A stretch of DNA of 20,994 nucleotides. Origin: JAEDES01 sp045649455 (GTDB lineage Bacteria; Bacillota_I; Bacilli_A; RF39; UBA660). The stretch covers positions 1 to 20,994 of the forward strand of contig JAZRPV010000019.1 in NCBI GenBank assembly GCA_045649455.1. Direction: 5' to 3'. Shown in pieces: positions 6,842 to 15,861 of the stretch (position 1 is its first letter; every line of letters begins with the position of its first letter). A program made the position numbers and the translations under genes. A model generated the notes under the pieces. The model did no database searches. It was given only the letters and a program-made list of their open reading frames with translations, and was not told the DNA's origin.

Positions 6842-7225
6842 ATGGTTAAATTAGCAGCTGCTCTTATTATGAGAGATAATAAAGTATTAATAGCTAGACG
6901 TTCTACTGGAGATGAGAATAGAATGGGTAAATGGGAATTTCCTGGAGGTAAAGTAGAACAAGATGAAGATGAATTTCATGCTATTGAAAGAGAAATAGAA
7001 TAAGAGTTTGAATTAAAGATAAAAGCTAATAAGTTTTTAATTAATAATATATGTGAATATCCTACTAAGATAGTAGATTTAAGATTGTATGATTGTAGTT
7101 ATATTAGTGGTGAATTTAAATTACATGATCATTCAGAATATAAGTGGGTAAGTAAGGATGAATTATTAAGTTATGATTTAGCTCCTGCAGATATACCACT
7201 TGCTGAGTATATAATTAGTTTATAA
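6842..7225 (+). pseudogene. Nudix (MutT-like) hydrolase broken by an in-frame TAA in the Nudix box
   Basis: Reading from the ATG at 6842 in one frame to the stop at 7223-7225 gives a 127-codon MutT-like protein: A-A-A-L-I-M-R-D near the start, K-W-E-F-P-G-G-K-V-E (30-39), R-E-I-E (50-53), and C-terminal K-W-V and L-A-P-A-D-I-P. The frame is interrupted only once, by TAA at 7001-7003 (codon 54). That codon is where the Nudix signature (G-x5-E-x7-R-E-U-x-E-E) has its metal-binding glutamate, so the ancestral codon was probably GAA and one G-to-T change inactivated it. A truncated 53-residue product would lack activity. Intact proteins of this type clean up oxidised nucleotides or CTP-like substrates. 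A weak GGTG site precedes the start. The loss may be recent because the rest of the frame is intact; a sequencing or assembly error is the alternative. Confidence 0.85.
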
Positions 7226-7247
7226 AGAGAGAATTTTCTCTCTTTTT
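7224..7247 (+). terminator. Intrinsic terminator after the Nudix pseudogene
   Basis: AAAGAGAGAA (7224-7233) pairs with TTCTCTCTTT (7236-7245), followed by Ts to 7247. It separates the Nudix remnant from the restriction operon. Confidence 0.85.
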
Positions 7248-7289
7248 GTGTCTAAATGTGTTAAAATAAATGATTAAGAAATACGTCTA

Positions 7290-7298
7290 TGATATAAT
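7290..7298 (+). promoter_or_regulatory. Extended -10 promoter of the restriction operon
   Basis: TGATATAAT (TGn plus TATAAT) lies 41 bases before the start at 7340, which itself has an AGGAGG ribosome binding site. No clear -35 box is visible. Confidence 0.55.
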
Positions 7299-7339
7299 TG
7301 TTTTATATGATATATGTGCTTAAATTTTAGGAGGTATTT

Positions 7340-9802
7340 ATGAACGAATTACTATCTTTACAAGATTTATTTAATAAAAAGATATTTAGAATTCCTGATT
7401 ATCAGAGAGGATATTCATGGGAAGAATTACAATTAAAAGAATTTTGGAGTGATTTATTAAATTTATTACCAGATAGAGATCATTATACCGGAATGATTTC
7501 ATTAAAAAAACTTGATAGTGATTATGTTAATAATGAAAAATGGAATGATGAGAAATGGTTAATTGATAACTGGGGTTATGTTCCTTATCATGTTGTTGAT
7601 GGTCAACAAAGATTAACTACATTTATAATTCTTATTAATGAAATTGTTAATTATTATATAAATCAAAATCTAGATAAATCTTTAAATGAAATTTTTATAA
7701 ATAGTATTCCTTTGAGTAAAATTCAAGAAGATTATTTAGTTCAAACAAAGCCTGATTCACAAGGAACAATAAGAACTTATAAATTTGGATACGAAGTAGA
7801 TAATCCAAGTTATCAATTTTTCAAATATAGAATACTAGAGCCTTCAAATCCACTTGCTGTAGATGAAACTTTTTATACATTAAATTTAGCAAAGTCTAAA
7901 CAATTTTTTGAAACTAAAATAAAAGAATTAGTTGAATCAAAAGGAATTAATGAATTAGAAAATATATTTAAAAAAGTTACACAAAGATTAAAATTTAATA
8001 TGTATTATATTGATAATGATTTTAATGTTTTTATTGCATTTGAAACAATGAATAATCGTGGTAAAAGATTATCATACTTAGAATTATTAAAAAATAGATT
8101 AATATATTTATCTACTGTTTTTGATGTCCCAGAAGATAATAAAATAGCAGTTAGAAATAATATTAATGAAACTTGGAAAACAGTATATGAATATTTAGGA
8201 AAAAATAAATTAAAACCTTTAAATGATAATGAGTTTTTACAAGCACATTGGATGATGTATTTTGGATATACTCGTTCCAATAAAGTAACTTATGATTCAT
8301 TTTTACTAAATGATTATTTTACACAACAAAATATATCAAATGAATATAATTTTGAAATAAAAGAAGAAGATACTGACTTATCAATTGAAGAAGAGGATAT
8401 TGATAATGATGAAATACAAAAAGAAGAAAAAGTAAGTAGTAAAAAAGAAAAACTTACTATAGGAACAATAAATAATTATATAAATAGTATGAAGTCGTTA
8501 ATCCCATATTGGTATCAAATACATTATCCACATGAAATAGAAAATAAAAATATAAGAGTGTATATTGAAAGATTAAATAGATTAGGATATGTAAACTTTA
8601 AACCATTAACAACAGTTTTATTATCTAAAAATAATTTAAGTGAAGAACAAAAAGTTGCCGTTTTAAAAGGTATGGAAAGATTTGTATTCTTACATTATAG
8701 GTTAAACGGTTATTTAGGAACCTATAAAAATAGTTTCTTCTACAACTTAGCGCATGATTATTATTTTAATAATGTTACTTACGCTGATGTTTTAAAAGAA
8801 GTAAATGATATTGATTTCTTAAGTGATAATAAAGTTGCTAATATGAATGGTATCTATACTAAATTTGATAGATTATTTAAGAACAATAATGGATTCTATT
8901 CGTGGTCATCAATAAGATATGTATTATATGAATATGAAAGAGAATTGATGAGTGGTATGGCATCTAGTGTTAGATTATTGCCAGAAGATATATTTAAAAA
9001 AGATGAAAAAGATCATTATTCTATAGAACATATTTATCCGCAAACGCCAACAGATGAATATTGGTTAAATAACTATAATATGTATACAGATAATAATAAA
9101 CATAAATTAACAAATACGATTGGTAATTTATTACCGTTATCTAAAACAATTAATAGTTCATTACAAAATTATTCATTTGATAGAAAAAAAGAAATGAGAT
9201 TTTGTGATGGCTCACATAATGAATTAGAAGTAAACAGAAGTGAAGATTGGACTTCAAAAGAAATCTTAGATAGAGGATTAAAGATAGTTAAATTTATGGA
9301 AAAAGAATGGGATTTTATAATTCCTAATTTAGCTGAAAGAAAAAGATTCTTAGGTTTAGATTTTATGATAGAAGAAGATGATGAATGGGTTGATTCGACT
9401 GAAGTTATAAATGAACAGGAAGAATCTAAAGTAAAAGAGATATTATTTGATGAAAATCAATTGAATAAATTAATGGCAAGTACAAAACCAGAACTAATAA
9501 ATATTTATCAAGAAATAAATGAATATATTTTATCTCTTAATGAAAATATAAAAAGAGGTACTTCAACTGTGTATTTGTCTTATAATTATGGAAAAAATTT
9601 TATTGAGTTATGGTTCCAAGTTAACAGTTTAAAATATGTTATTATGACTGGTGATTATGATGATCCAAAAGGGCTTGTAGTAGAATTAGCTGAATCATAT
9701 AAATGGACAAATGACCGTTGTATCTTTGTTAATTTAGATTCAGATATAGATTATATAAAAAATATATTAAAACAAAGTTTTGAAAAACAATTGAATAGAT
9801 GA
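7340..9802 (+). CDS. GmrSD-like restriction enzyme, single chain (DUF262 + DUF1524 HNH + DUF5655)
   Basis: An 820-residue protein in three parts. The DUF262 domain (about 5-260) has I-P-D-Y-Q-R-G-Y-S-W (18-27), V-D-G-Q-Q-R (86-91) and M-N-N-R-G-K-R-L (237-244); in GmrS and SspE this ParB-like domain hydrolyses nucleotide and senses modified DNA. After an acidic/lysine linker (about 333-372) comes the DUF1524 HNH nuclease with S-I-E-H-I-Y-P-Q (histidine near 564) and N-T-I-G-N-L (near 592-597). The last 100 residues (S-T-V-Y-L-S-Y to K-Q-S-F-E-K-Q) fit DUF5655. The family acts in type IV restriction of modified phage DNA. The modification methylase begins 51 bases downstream with no terminator between, so it is probably co-expressed with the type III system. 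All key residues look intact. Confidence 0.88.
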   Translation: MNELLSLQDLFNKKIFRIPDYQRGYSWEELQLKEFWSDLLNLLPDRDHYTGMISLKKLDSDYVNNEKWNDEKWLIDNWGYVPYHVVDGQQRLTTFIILINEIVNYYINQNLDKSLNEIFINSIPLSKIQEDYLVQTKPDSQGTIRTYKFGYEVDNPSYQFFKYRILEPSNPLAVDETFYTLNLAKSKQFFETKIKELVESKGINELENIFKKVTQRLKFNMYYIDNDFNVFIAFETMNNRGKRLSYLELLKNRLIYLSTVFDVPEDNKIAVRNNINETWKTVYEYLGKNKLKPLNDNEFLQAHWMMYFGYTRSNKVTYDSFLLNDYFTQQNISNEYNFEIKEEDTDLSIEEEDIDNDEIQKEEKVSSKKEKLTIGTINNYINSMKSLIPYWYQIHYPHEIENKNIRVYIERLNRLGYVNFKPLTTVLLSKNNLSEEQKVAVLKGMERFVFLHYRLNGYLGTYKNSFFYNLAHDYYFNNVTYADVLKEVNDIDFLSDNKVANMNGIYTKFDRLFKNNNGFYSWSSIRYVLYEYERELMSGMASSVRLLPEDIFKKDEKDHYSIEHIYPQTPTDEYWLNNYNMYTDNNKHKLTNTIGNLLPLSKTINSSLQNYSFDRKKEMRFCDGSHNELEVNRSEDWTSKEILDRGLKIVKFMEKEWDFIIPNLAERKRFLGLDFMIEEDDEWVDSTEVINEQEESKVKEILFDENQLNKLMASTKPELINIYQEINEYILSLNENIKRGTSTVYLSYNYGKNFIELWFQVNSLKYVIMTGDYDDPKGLVVELAESYKWTNDRCIFVNLDSDIDYIKNILKQSFEKQLNR

Positions 9803-9853
9803 TTTGAATATAATATAGAACAAAAAAAGAATGTGAAATGGAGAAAATATATA

Positions 9854-11836
9854 ATGGAAGAAATTAGTAATTTGAATATGAAATCAAGAAATTTTGTTGA
9901 AGAAAATATTTCAAAAATTAAAGAGTTATTTCCTGAAGTTTTTACTGAAAATAAAATTGACTTTGAAATTTTAAAACAAGAATTGGATTCTTATATTGAT
10001 GAATCTAAAGAAAGGTATCAATTAAGTTGGCCTGGTAAAAATGAGGCTATATATATAGCTAATAATAATACAACATCTACACTTAGACCAGTTAAAGAAA
10101 AATCATTAGAATTTGAAAAAACAAAAAATATATATATTGAAGGGGATAACTTAGAAAGTTTAAAAATATTGCAAAATTCTTATTTAGGAAAGATTAAATG
10201 TATATATATTGATCCTCCATATAATACAGGAAATGATTTTATATACAACGATAAATTTAAAAGTGATGCTAATACTGAATTATTACAATCAGGTCAGATT
10301 GATGAATATGGTAATAGATTGGTAAGTAATCCTCAAACTGCTGGTAAATATCATAGTAATTGGTTAACTATGATAACTCCACGATTAAAATTATCTCGAA
10401 ATTTACTAAAAAATGATGGTGTGATTTTTATTAGTATTGATGCAAATGAAGTTGTTAATTTAGTAAAAGTTTGTGATATGATTTTTGGTGAATCAAACAG
10501 ACTTGGAATAATATCAACAATTAATAATTTGAAAGGGAGATCTGATTCTGAATTTTTTGCAACTTGTAACGAGTTTTTAGTTGTATATTGTAAAAACAAA
10601 AGTGAAGCTTCTATTAAAGGGTTTGAGATTGAATCAGAAGAAGTTGAAAATGACTATAAATTTGAAGATGAGATAAGTAAGTATAAGCCTATCGGATTTA
10701 GAAAAACTGGAAATGGATGGAAAAGGGAAGAGCGACCATACATGTATTATCCTGTATTAGAAAAAGATGGGTACTTTGATACAATAGAAATTGATGAATA
10801 TAAAGAAATTTATGATTCATCAAGTGATACTTTTAATGATGAATTAGTAGAAAAATTAAGAAACAAATATGAAAAACTTGGATATAATTTTATTTTACCT
10901 AAAGATGAAAAAGGTAATTTAGGTAGATGGAGATGGGGATTAGAAACTTTCTTTGCAGAAAAAGATATAAATCTTGTGTTAAATAATTCGGGAAGTCTTT
11001 GTACAAAAATGAGAGCTACAATAGAAGATGGTTCTGTAAGAATGAAATCTGCAAAAACATTATGGTATAAGCCTGAATATGATACGGGAAGTGGTAGTAA
11101 AATTTTAAAAAATCTTTTTGGTGGAAAAAATTACTTTGATAATCCTAAATCACTAATTTATATTAATGATATTTTGAAAATTTGTACATCTGATAATGAT
11201 ATAATTTTAGATTTCTTTAGTGGAAGTGCTACTACTGCTCATTCGGTATTAAATTTAAATTCAATAGATAATAAAAACAGACAATTTATTATGATACAAT
11301 TACCTGAATTGTGTAACGAAAATAGTGAAGCTTATAAGGATGGATATAAAACAATTTGTGATATTGGTGAAGATAGAATAAAAAAAGCATCGAAAAAGAT
11401 TTATAAAGAAACAAAATCTGATATTGACTATGGATTCAGGGTGTTTAAAGTTGATTCTTCAAATATGAAAGATGAATTTTATATGATTCCAAGTGAACTG
11501 GAACAATCTCAGCTAAAATTATTTGAAACTAACATTAAAGAAGATAGAAACGCTGATGATTTGTTAACAAGTGTTATTCTTGAATTAGGATTAACTTTAG
11601 ATTACAAAGTAGAAGAAAAAACCATAAAAAATAATATAGTTTATTGTGTTAATGATTGCGAATTAGTAGCTTGTTTTGATGAATCGGTTGATCTCGCTGT
11701 AATTGATGAAATTTCTAAAAATACACCATTAATGGCAGTGTTTAGGGATGATGCATTTAAAACTGATAGTGACAAGATTAACTTAGTAGAAAGATTAAAA
11801 AAACTTTCTCCAAATACAAAAATTAATATCTTATAA
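9854..11836 (+). CDS. mod: Type III restriction-modification system, DNA methyltransferase subunit (Mod)
   Basis: A 660-residue methylase of the beta class, transferring methyl from S-adenosylmethionine to adenine in a short asymmetric site. The catalytic motif D-P-P-Y-N-T-G-N-D-F (120-129) comes before the cofactor motif D-F-F-S-G-S-A-T-T (453-461), the order expected for type III Mod. The variable region between them (about 220-430) is the target-recognition domain and sets specificity. The ATG at 9854 is chosen over GTG 9833 because GGAG (9840-9843) is correctly spaced ahead of it and overlaps the codons an earlier start would need. The restriction subunit follows after 15 bases. No simple-sequence repeat is seen that would make it phase-variable. 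It also protects host DNA and forms the complex with Res. Confidence 0.95.
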   Translation: MEEISNLNMKSRNFVEENISKIKELFPEVFTENKIDFEILKQELDSYIDESKERYQLSWPGKNEAIYIANNNTTSTLRPVKEKSLEFEKTKNIYIEGDNLESLKILQNSYLGKIKCIYIDPPYNTGNDFIYNDKFKSDANTELLQSGQIDEYGNRLVSNPQTAGKYHSNWLTMITPRLKLSRNLLKNDGVIFISIDANEVVNLVKVCDMIFGESNRLGIISTINNLKGRSDSEFFATCNEFLVVYCKNKSEASIKGFEIESEEVENDYKFEDEISKYKPIGFRKTGNGWKREERPYMYYPVLEKDGYFDTIEIDEYKEIYDSSSDTFNDELVEKLRNKYEKLGYNFILPKDEKGNLGRWRWGLETFFAEKDINLVLNNSGSLCTKMRATIEDGSVRMKSAKTLWYKPEYDTGSGSKILKNLFGGKNYFDNPKSLIYINDILKICTSDNDIILDFFSGSATTAHSVLNLNSIDNKNRQFIMIQLPELCNENSEAYKDGYKTICDIGEDRIKKASKKIYKETKSDIDYGFRVFKVDSSNMKDEFYMIPSELEQSQLKLFETNIKEDRNADDLLTSVILELGLTLDYKVEEKTIKNNIVYCVNDCELVACFDESVDLAVIDEISKNTPLMAVFRDDAFKTDSDKINLVERLKKLSPNTKINIL

Positions 11837-11851
11837 TTGGAGGTGAAATTA

Positions 11852-14800
11852 ATGAAGTTAAGGTTTAAACAACAAGAATATCAAGAAGAAGCTGTTCAGA
11901 GTGTTGTTAAATGTTTTGAAGGTCAGGAAAAAGGAACAAAAAAAGATTTTGTTGGTAGATATATAAGAATAGTTGATGCCGGTACTCTTTTGGAAAAAAA
12001 AGAAGATATTGAATTAATTGCATATGGAAATCATCCTATTACTTTAACTGCAATAGAACGAAGAAATAATATAAGAAATATTCAAAATGAAAATGGAATT
12101 AATTTCACTGATAATGAACCATTATCTGAATTGACTATTGAAATGGAAACAGGAACAGGTAAAACTTACACATATATAAAAACAATGTATGAACTTAATA
12201 AAGTTTATGGTTGGAGTAAATTTATTGTTATCGTTCCTAGTATAGCAATACGTGAGGGTGTTAAAAAATCATTTGAAATAACAGAAGATCATTTTCTTGA
12301 ACAATATCATAAAAAAATTAGATCTTTTGTTTATGATTCTAATGATAGTTCTAATATTGCTAATATAAATTCATTTGCTTCTGATAATTCTATTCAAGTA
12401 ATGATTATTAATTATCAAGCATTTAATAGTACAAGTGCAGCTAATAAAAGAATTGATATGGAAATAGATGAATTACAGTCTAGAAAACCAATAGATGTTA
12501 TTAATAAAGTTAATCCAATATTAATAATTGATGAACCACAAAAAATTGGTGAAAAAACTGAACAAACATTATCTAAGTTTAAGCCGTTATTTACAATTAG
12601 ATATTCTGCTACTCACAAAAGAGATTACAATAAAGTTTATAAATTAGATGCAATTGATGCATATAACAAAAAATTGGTTAAAAAGATAAATGTTAAAGGG
12701 ATAGAATTATTAAATAATAAATCTGAAAGTACATATTTATTTTTGGATAGTGTTAATGTTAGTAAAAAACACGATCCTGAGGCTTTGTTAGAAATAGATG
12801 TTAAAACTAATAGTGGTACTGCAAGAAGACTTATAAAAGTTAAATCAGGTGATAATCTTGAAATAAAATCAGGAGGATTAACAGCCTATAAAGGTTATAT
12901 TGTAAGTGAAATTGATTGTCGATTCAATCGCTGTGACAAAGTTTATTTTACAAATGGTGTTGAAATTAAAGTTGGTCAAGCATTTGGTGATGTTGATGAT
13001 GATCAAATAATAAGAATACAGATTAGAGAAACAATTAGAACTCACCTGCAAAAAGAGAAGGAATTGTATACAAGGGGAATAAAAGTTTTATCGTTATTTT
13101 TTATTGATTCAGTTGTTAAATATAAGGAGTATGAAAATGGCGTTCCTATGAAAGGTAAGTATGCCCAATGGTTTGAAGAAGAGTATCAAAAAGCAATTGT
13201 AGATTACCGTAAATTAGGTAATGATGAATATACACAATATTTAGATAATATTTGTTTTGCAAAAACTCATGCCGGATATTTTTCAGTAGATAAAAAAAGA
13301 AAAGATAATAATGGTGAATTGATTTTTATTGATAATGAAAAAGAGATAAAAAAGGATTCTAGTGGAAATTATACAAGTTTTGATGAAGATGCTTATGATT
13401 TAATTATGAAAGATAAAGAAAGATTACTGTCATTAGATGAACCTGTAAGATTTATATTTTCACATTCTGCATTGCGTGAAGGTTGGGATAATCCTAATAT
13501 ATTTCAAATATGTACTTTAAAGCATAGTAATTCTGATATTAGTAAACGTCAAGAAATAGGACGTGGATTAAGAATTTGCGTTAATAATAATGGAGATAGA
13601 CAAGATGAATCAGTTCTAGATACTAATTTTCATGATATCAATACATTAACAGTTATAGCAAGTGAGTCCTATGATACATTTGCTAAAGCATTACAAGATG
13701 ATATTTATAGTTCTTTATCAGAAAGACCAAGAATTATTACAACGGAGTATTTTAAGTCTAAACAATTTTTAGTTAATAGATTAGGTCAAAAACTCGAACT
13801 AGATGATGTTAATTCAATGAATATTATGCTTTATTTAAGAAGTAATGGTTATGTTGATGAAAAGTGTAGGGTTACTGAAAACTTTGTTGAAGCTGTGAAC
13901 AATAATGAAATGATATTTGAAGGGTTTACAGAATTTAATGATGAATTAATTTTGTTAGTGCAAAAAGTATATGATACAGATAATATTAAGCTTGTTACAA
14001 ATGCAAGGAAAGAGAACATTTCAGAACTAATTCCTAATAATAATTTTTATAAAGAAGAGTTTCAAGCTTTATGGAACAAAATAAATATTAAAACTAGTTA
14101 TGAAGTTGCTTTTGACTCTCAGGAATTAATTGACAAAGCTGTAGAATCAATAGAAGTTAGATTAAATGTAAATAAGATGAAAGTTGTTATTACAGAAGGA
14201 TCTCAAAAGGATAATATTAATGTTACGGAAGTTAAGACTGGTGATTCAATGACAGCTGCTAAACAAAAAACAGAAGTGGTAGAAAACTTTATACCTTCGA
14301 CTACTCCATATGATTTAGTTGGTGAAATAGTACGAGATACAAGTTTAACGAGAAAAACAGTTATTGAAATATTGTCCAAAATATCTCCGTCGAAATTTAA
14401 TATTTATAAATATAATCCAGAAGAATTTATTCGTAAGGTTTCTAGATTAATAAATGAACAGAAGGCTTCTACAGTTATTGAAGGAATAACATATCATAAA
14501 GTTGATCAAAAATATGATAATGAAATATTTACAGTAAACAATGTTAATGCAGAATTTGGAGAAAATGCAATAGATGTAAAAAAACATATTTATGATTTTT
14601 TAAAGTATGATTCAATTAATGAAAAGAAATTTGCTGAACAGTTAGAGGCTGGAACTGAAGTCACAGTTTATGCAAAACTTCCAAGAGGATTTAAAATTGA
14701 CACTCCAATGGGGAGTTATAATCCAGATTGGGCTATAGTATTTGATAATCTATCATTCAGATATATTTATTTTATAGCTGAGACTAAAGGAAGTATGGAT

Positions 14801-14932
14801 TCAATTGAACTTAGAGAAATTGAAAAAGCTAAAATTGAATGTGCTAGAAGGCATTTTGCAAGTTTATCAAATGATAAAGTTAAATATGAAATGGTTGATA
14901 GTTATGAAACATTACTTAATATGGTTATGTAA
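11852..14932 (+). CDS. res: Type III restriction-modification system, helicase/endonuclease subunit (Res)
   Basis: A 1026-residue protein of normal length for type III Res. It carries superfamily 2 helicase motifs: Walker A M-E-T-G-T-G-K-T (near 97-104), a DEAD-box variant D-E-P-Q (near 226), motif III S-A-T (near 252), motif V S-A-L-R-E-G-W-D-N-P and motif VI Q-E-I-G-R-G-L-R. The C-terminal PD-(D/E)xK endonuclease is visible as N-P-D-W (near 958) and E-T-K (977-979). The complex with Mod scans DNA and cuts when two unmethylated sites are found. The start at ATG 11852 has TTGGAGGTG six bases ahead; TTG 11837 lies in that site. No broken motif is seen, so the system should be functional. A terminator follows the stop. 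Confidence 0.96.
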   Translation: MKLRFKQQEYQEEAVQSVVKCFEGQEKGTKKDFVGRYIRIVDAGTLLEKKEDIELIAYGNHPITLTAIERRNNIRNIQNENGINFTDNEPLSELTIEMETGTGKTYTYIKTMYELNKVYGWSKFIVIVPSIAIREGVKKSFEITEDHFLEQYHKKIRSFVYDSNDSSNIANINSFASDNSIQVMIINYQAFNSTSAANKRIDMEIDELQSRKPIDVINKVNPILIIDEPQKIGEKTEQTLSKFKPLFTIRYSATHKRDYNKVYKLDAIDAYNKKLVKKINVKGIELLNNKSESTYLFLDSVNVSKKHDPEALLEIDVKTNSGTARRLIKVKSGDNLEIKSGGLTAYKGYIVSEIDCRFNRCDKVYFTNGVEIKVGQAFGDVDDDQIIRIQIRETIRTHLQKEKELYTRGIKVLSLFFIDSVVKYKEYENGVPMKGKYAQWFEEEYQKAIVDYRKLGNDEYTQYLDNICFAKTHAGYFSVDKKRKDNNGELIFIDNEKEIKKDSSGNYTSFDEDAYDLIMKDKERLLSLDEPVRFIFSHSALREGWDNPNIFQICTLKHSNSDISKRQEIGRGLRICVNNNGDRQDESVLDTNFHDINTLTVIASESYDTFAKALQDDIYSSLSERPRIITTEYFKSKQFLVNRLGQKLELDDVNSMNIMLYLRSNGYVDEKCRVTENFVEAVNNNEMIFEGFTEFNDELILLVQKVYDTDNIKLVTNARKENISELIPNNNFYKEEFQALWNKINIKTSYEVAFDSQELIDKAVESIEVRLNVNKMKVVITEGSQKDNINVTEVKTGDSMTAAKQKTEVVENFIPSTTPYDLVGEIVRDTSLTRKTVIEILSKISPSKFNIYKYNPEEFIRKVSRLINEQKASTVIEGITYHKVDQKYDNEIFTVNNVNAEFGENAIDVKKHIYDFLKYDSINEKKFAEQLEAGTEVTVYAKLPRGFKIDTPMGSYNPDWAIVFDNLSFRYIYFIAETKGSMDSIELREIEKAKIECARRHFASLSNDKVKYEMVDSYETLLNMVM

Positions 14933-14939
14933 TAAAAAG

Positions 14940-14967
14940 AAGTTAGTGAGAAACTCCTGACTTTTTT
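14940..14967 (+). terminator. Intrinsic terminator after the type III restriction gene
   Basis: AAGTTAG plus GAG (14940-14950, one T bulged) pairs with CTC plus CTGACTT (14954-14963) around an AAA loop, followed by a T-run to 14967. It closes the operon that starts at 7340. Confidence 0.75.
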
Positions 14968-15052
14968 AACTTTAGTTGAACTAAGTGTTTAAGGTGCTAT
15001 TCAATAAAGAAGTTTGCGTATTTTAGAAAAAAATTTTTTTTGAAGCGTTTTA

Positions 15053-15138
15053 TGTTATAATAGTAGTTATACAATAGAGTTTTTCTTTCTTAATTATTTA
15101 AGATGGAATTAGCTCTATTTTTTGTTTGTGAGGTGTGG
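15053..15138 (+). promoter_or_regulatory. Promoter and hairpin leader of the membrane/HEPN operon
   Basis: Extended -10 TGTTATAAT (15053-15061), then AATAGAG (15073-15079) pairing with CTCTATT (15113-15119) across a pyrimidine-rich loop containing TTTAAGATGGA, then TTTTTTG and the ribosome-binding word GTGAGGTGTGGTG. The arrangement and the words TTTAAGATGGA and GTGAGGTGTGGT are shared with the leader at 4108-4183. Confidence 0.5.
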
Positions 15139-15144
15139 TGTTTT

Positions 15145-15861
15145 ATGTATAACAAAATTGAAAATTTATATAAAAGGGAAAGTCCATATAATAAAATTAA
15201 GCTTAAGATGTTTGTGACATATCTTTTAATAGTTCTATTGCTATTAATATTTAAATTACTGAATTTGGAAATTTTGATGTTTTTTTTAGTGTTTTTAACA
15301 ATATTTATTATGAAAGAAATTTGTCAAAGAGAATTAAAAACAAAATTGTATATAAGTTTTAGCAAGAAAGACGTAAAAGGGCAGTCTCTGGATGAAATAA
15401 TTCTGTTAAAAGAAAAACAAATGTTTACTAAATTTTTGAAGAAAAATAAGCTTTTTAATTGTTGTGCATTAAAATGTATTGTTGATCATTATCGAAATTT
15501 GGTTAAACCTCAAATTAGAAATGATAATTTTTGGTCTATTATTGCAATATTGGTTTCTGTTTTATTAGCGTTTGTTTCAAAAGATGGATTTAACTTTGAA
15601 AGTTTTGAAATGGCCTTTCCGTATTTAATTTGTATTACTCTTTGTATTTTTATAGTTCTATTTTCTATAAGACGCTTTTCTGAATTGAAAAAACTTGTCA
15701 AAGGTGAAGATGGAATTTATGATAGACTGGAAGAACTGTTTAGTGAATTATATATAATTTGTTATAATGAACAAGCAGAACTGTTGGAAAAGAAACAAAC
15801 ACAAAAGAGTAGAAAAAAATCTAATCTTAGAAAAGAAAAAAGTGGAGATGTGTTATTATGA
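15145..15861 (+). CDS. Four-helix membrane protein of the unrecognised HEPN operon
   Basis: I do not recognise the family. The 238-residue protein has two helical hairpins: one near residues 20-62 (Y-L-L-I-V-L-L-L-L-I and M-F-F-L-V-F-L-T-I-F-I-M) and one near 132-185 (W-S-I-I-A-I-L-V-S-V-L-L and Y-L-I-C-I-T-L-C-I-F-I). The 70-residue loop between them and the strongly basic C-terminal tail (K-K-Q-T-Q-K-S-R-K-K-S) are probably cytoplasmic. The ATG at 15145 is preferred; an in-frame ATG at 15103 lies inside the leader hairpin and has no ribosome binding site. Its stop overlaps the next start as ATGA. Small membrane proteins beside HEPN toxins are often the membrane-acting partner in abortive systems; that role is inferred here from context only. 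Confidence 0.75.
   Translation: MYNKIENLYKRESPYNKIKLKMFVTYLLIVLLLLIFKLLNLEILMFFLVFLTIFIMKEICQRELKTKLYISFSKKDVKGQSLDEIILLKEKQMFTKFLKKNKLFNCCALKCIVDHYRNLVKPQIRNDNFWSIIAILVSVLLAFVSKDGFNFESFEMAFPYLICITLCIFIVLFSIRRFSELKKLVKGEDGIYDRLEELFSELYIICYNEQAELLEKKQTQKSRKKSNLRKEKSGDVLL

Noticed and set aside
8005..8280. Minus-strand open frame inside the GmrSD-like gene, and similar antisense frames at 1281-1478, 6244-6465, 10351-10599 and 15510-15701
   Set aside because: Each lies opposite a well-supported gene, lacks a ribosome binding site and has no recognisable domain; they are shadows of the coding strand.
9809..9814. TATAAT between the GmrSD-like gene and mod as a separate mod promoter
   Set aside because: No -35 box at a workable distance and no extended -10. 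AT-rich spacers produce this hexamer often.
9833..9853. GTG 9833 as start of the type III methylase
   Set aside because: There is no ribosome binding site before it, and the GGAG for ATG 9854 would fall inside it. The same reasoning rejects TTG 11837, GTG 4178 and GTG 1959.
15103..15144. ATG 15103 as the start of the membrane protein
   Set aside because: It is within the leader hairpin with no Shine-Dalgarno, whereas ATG 15145 follows GAGGTGTGGTG; the extra 14 residues look like translated leader.
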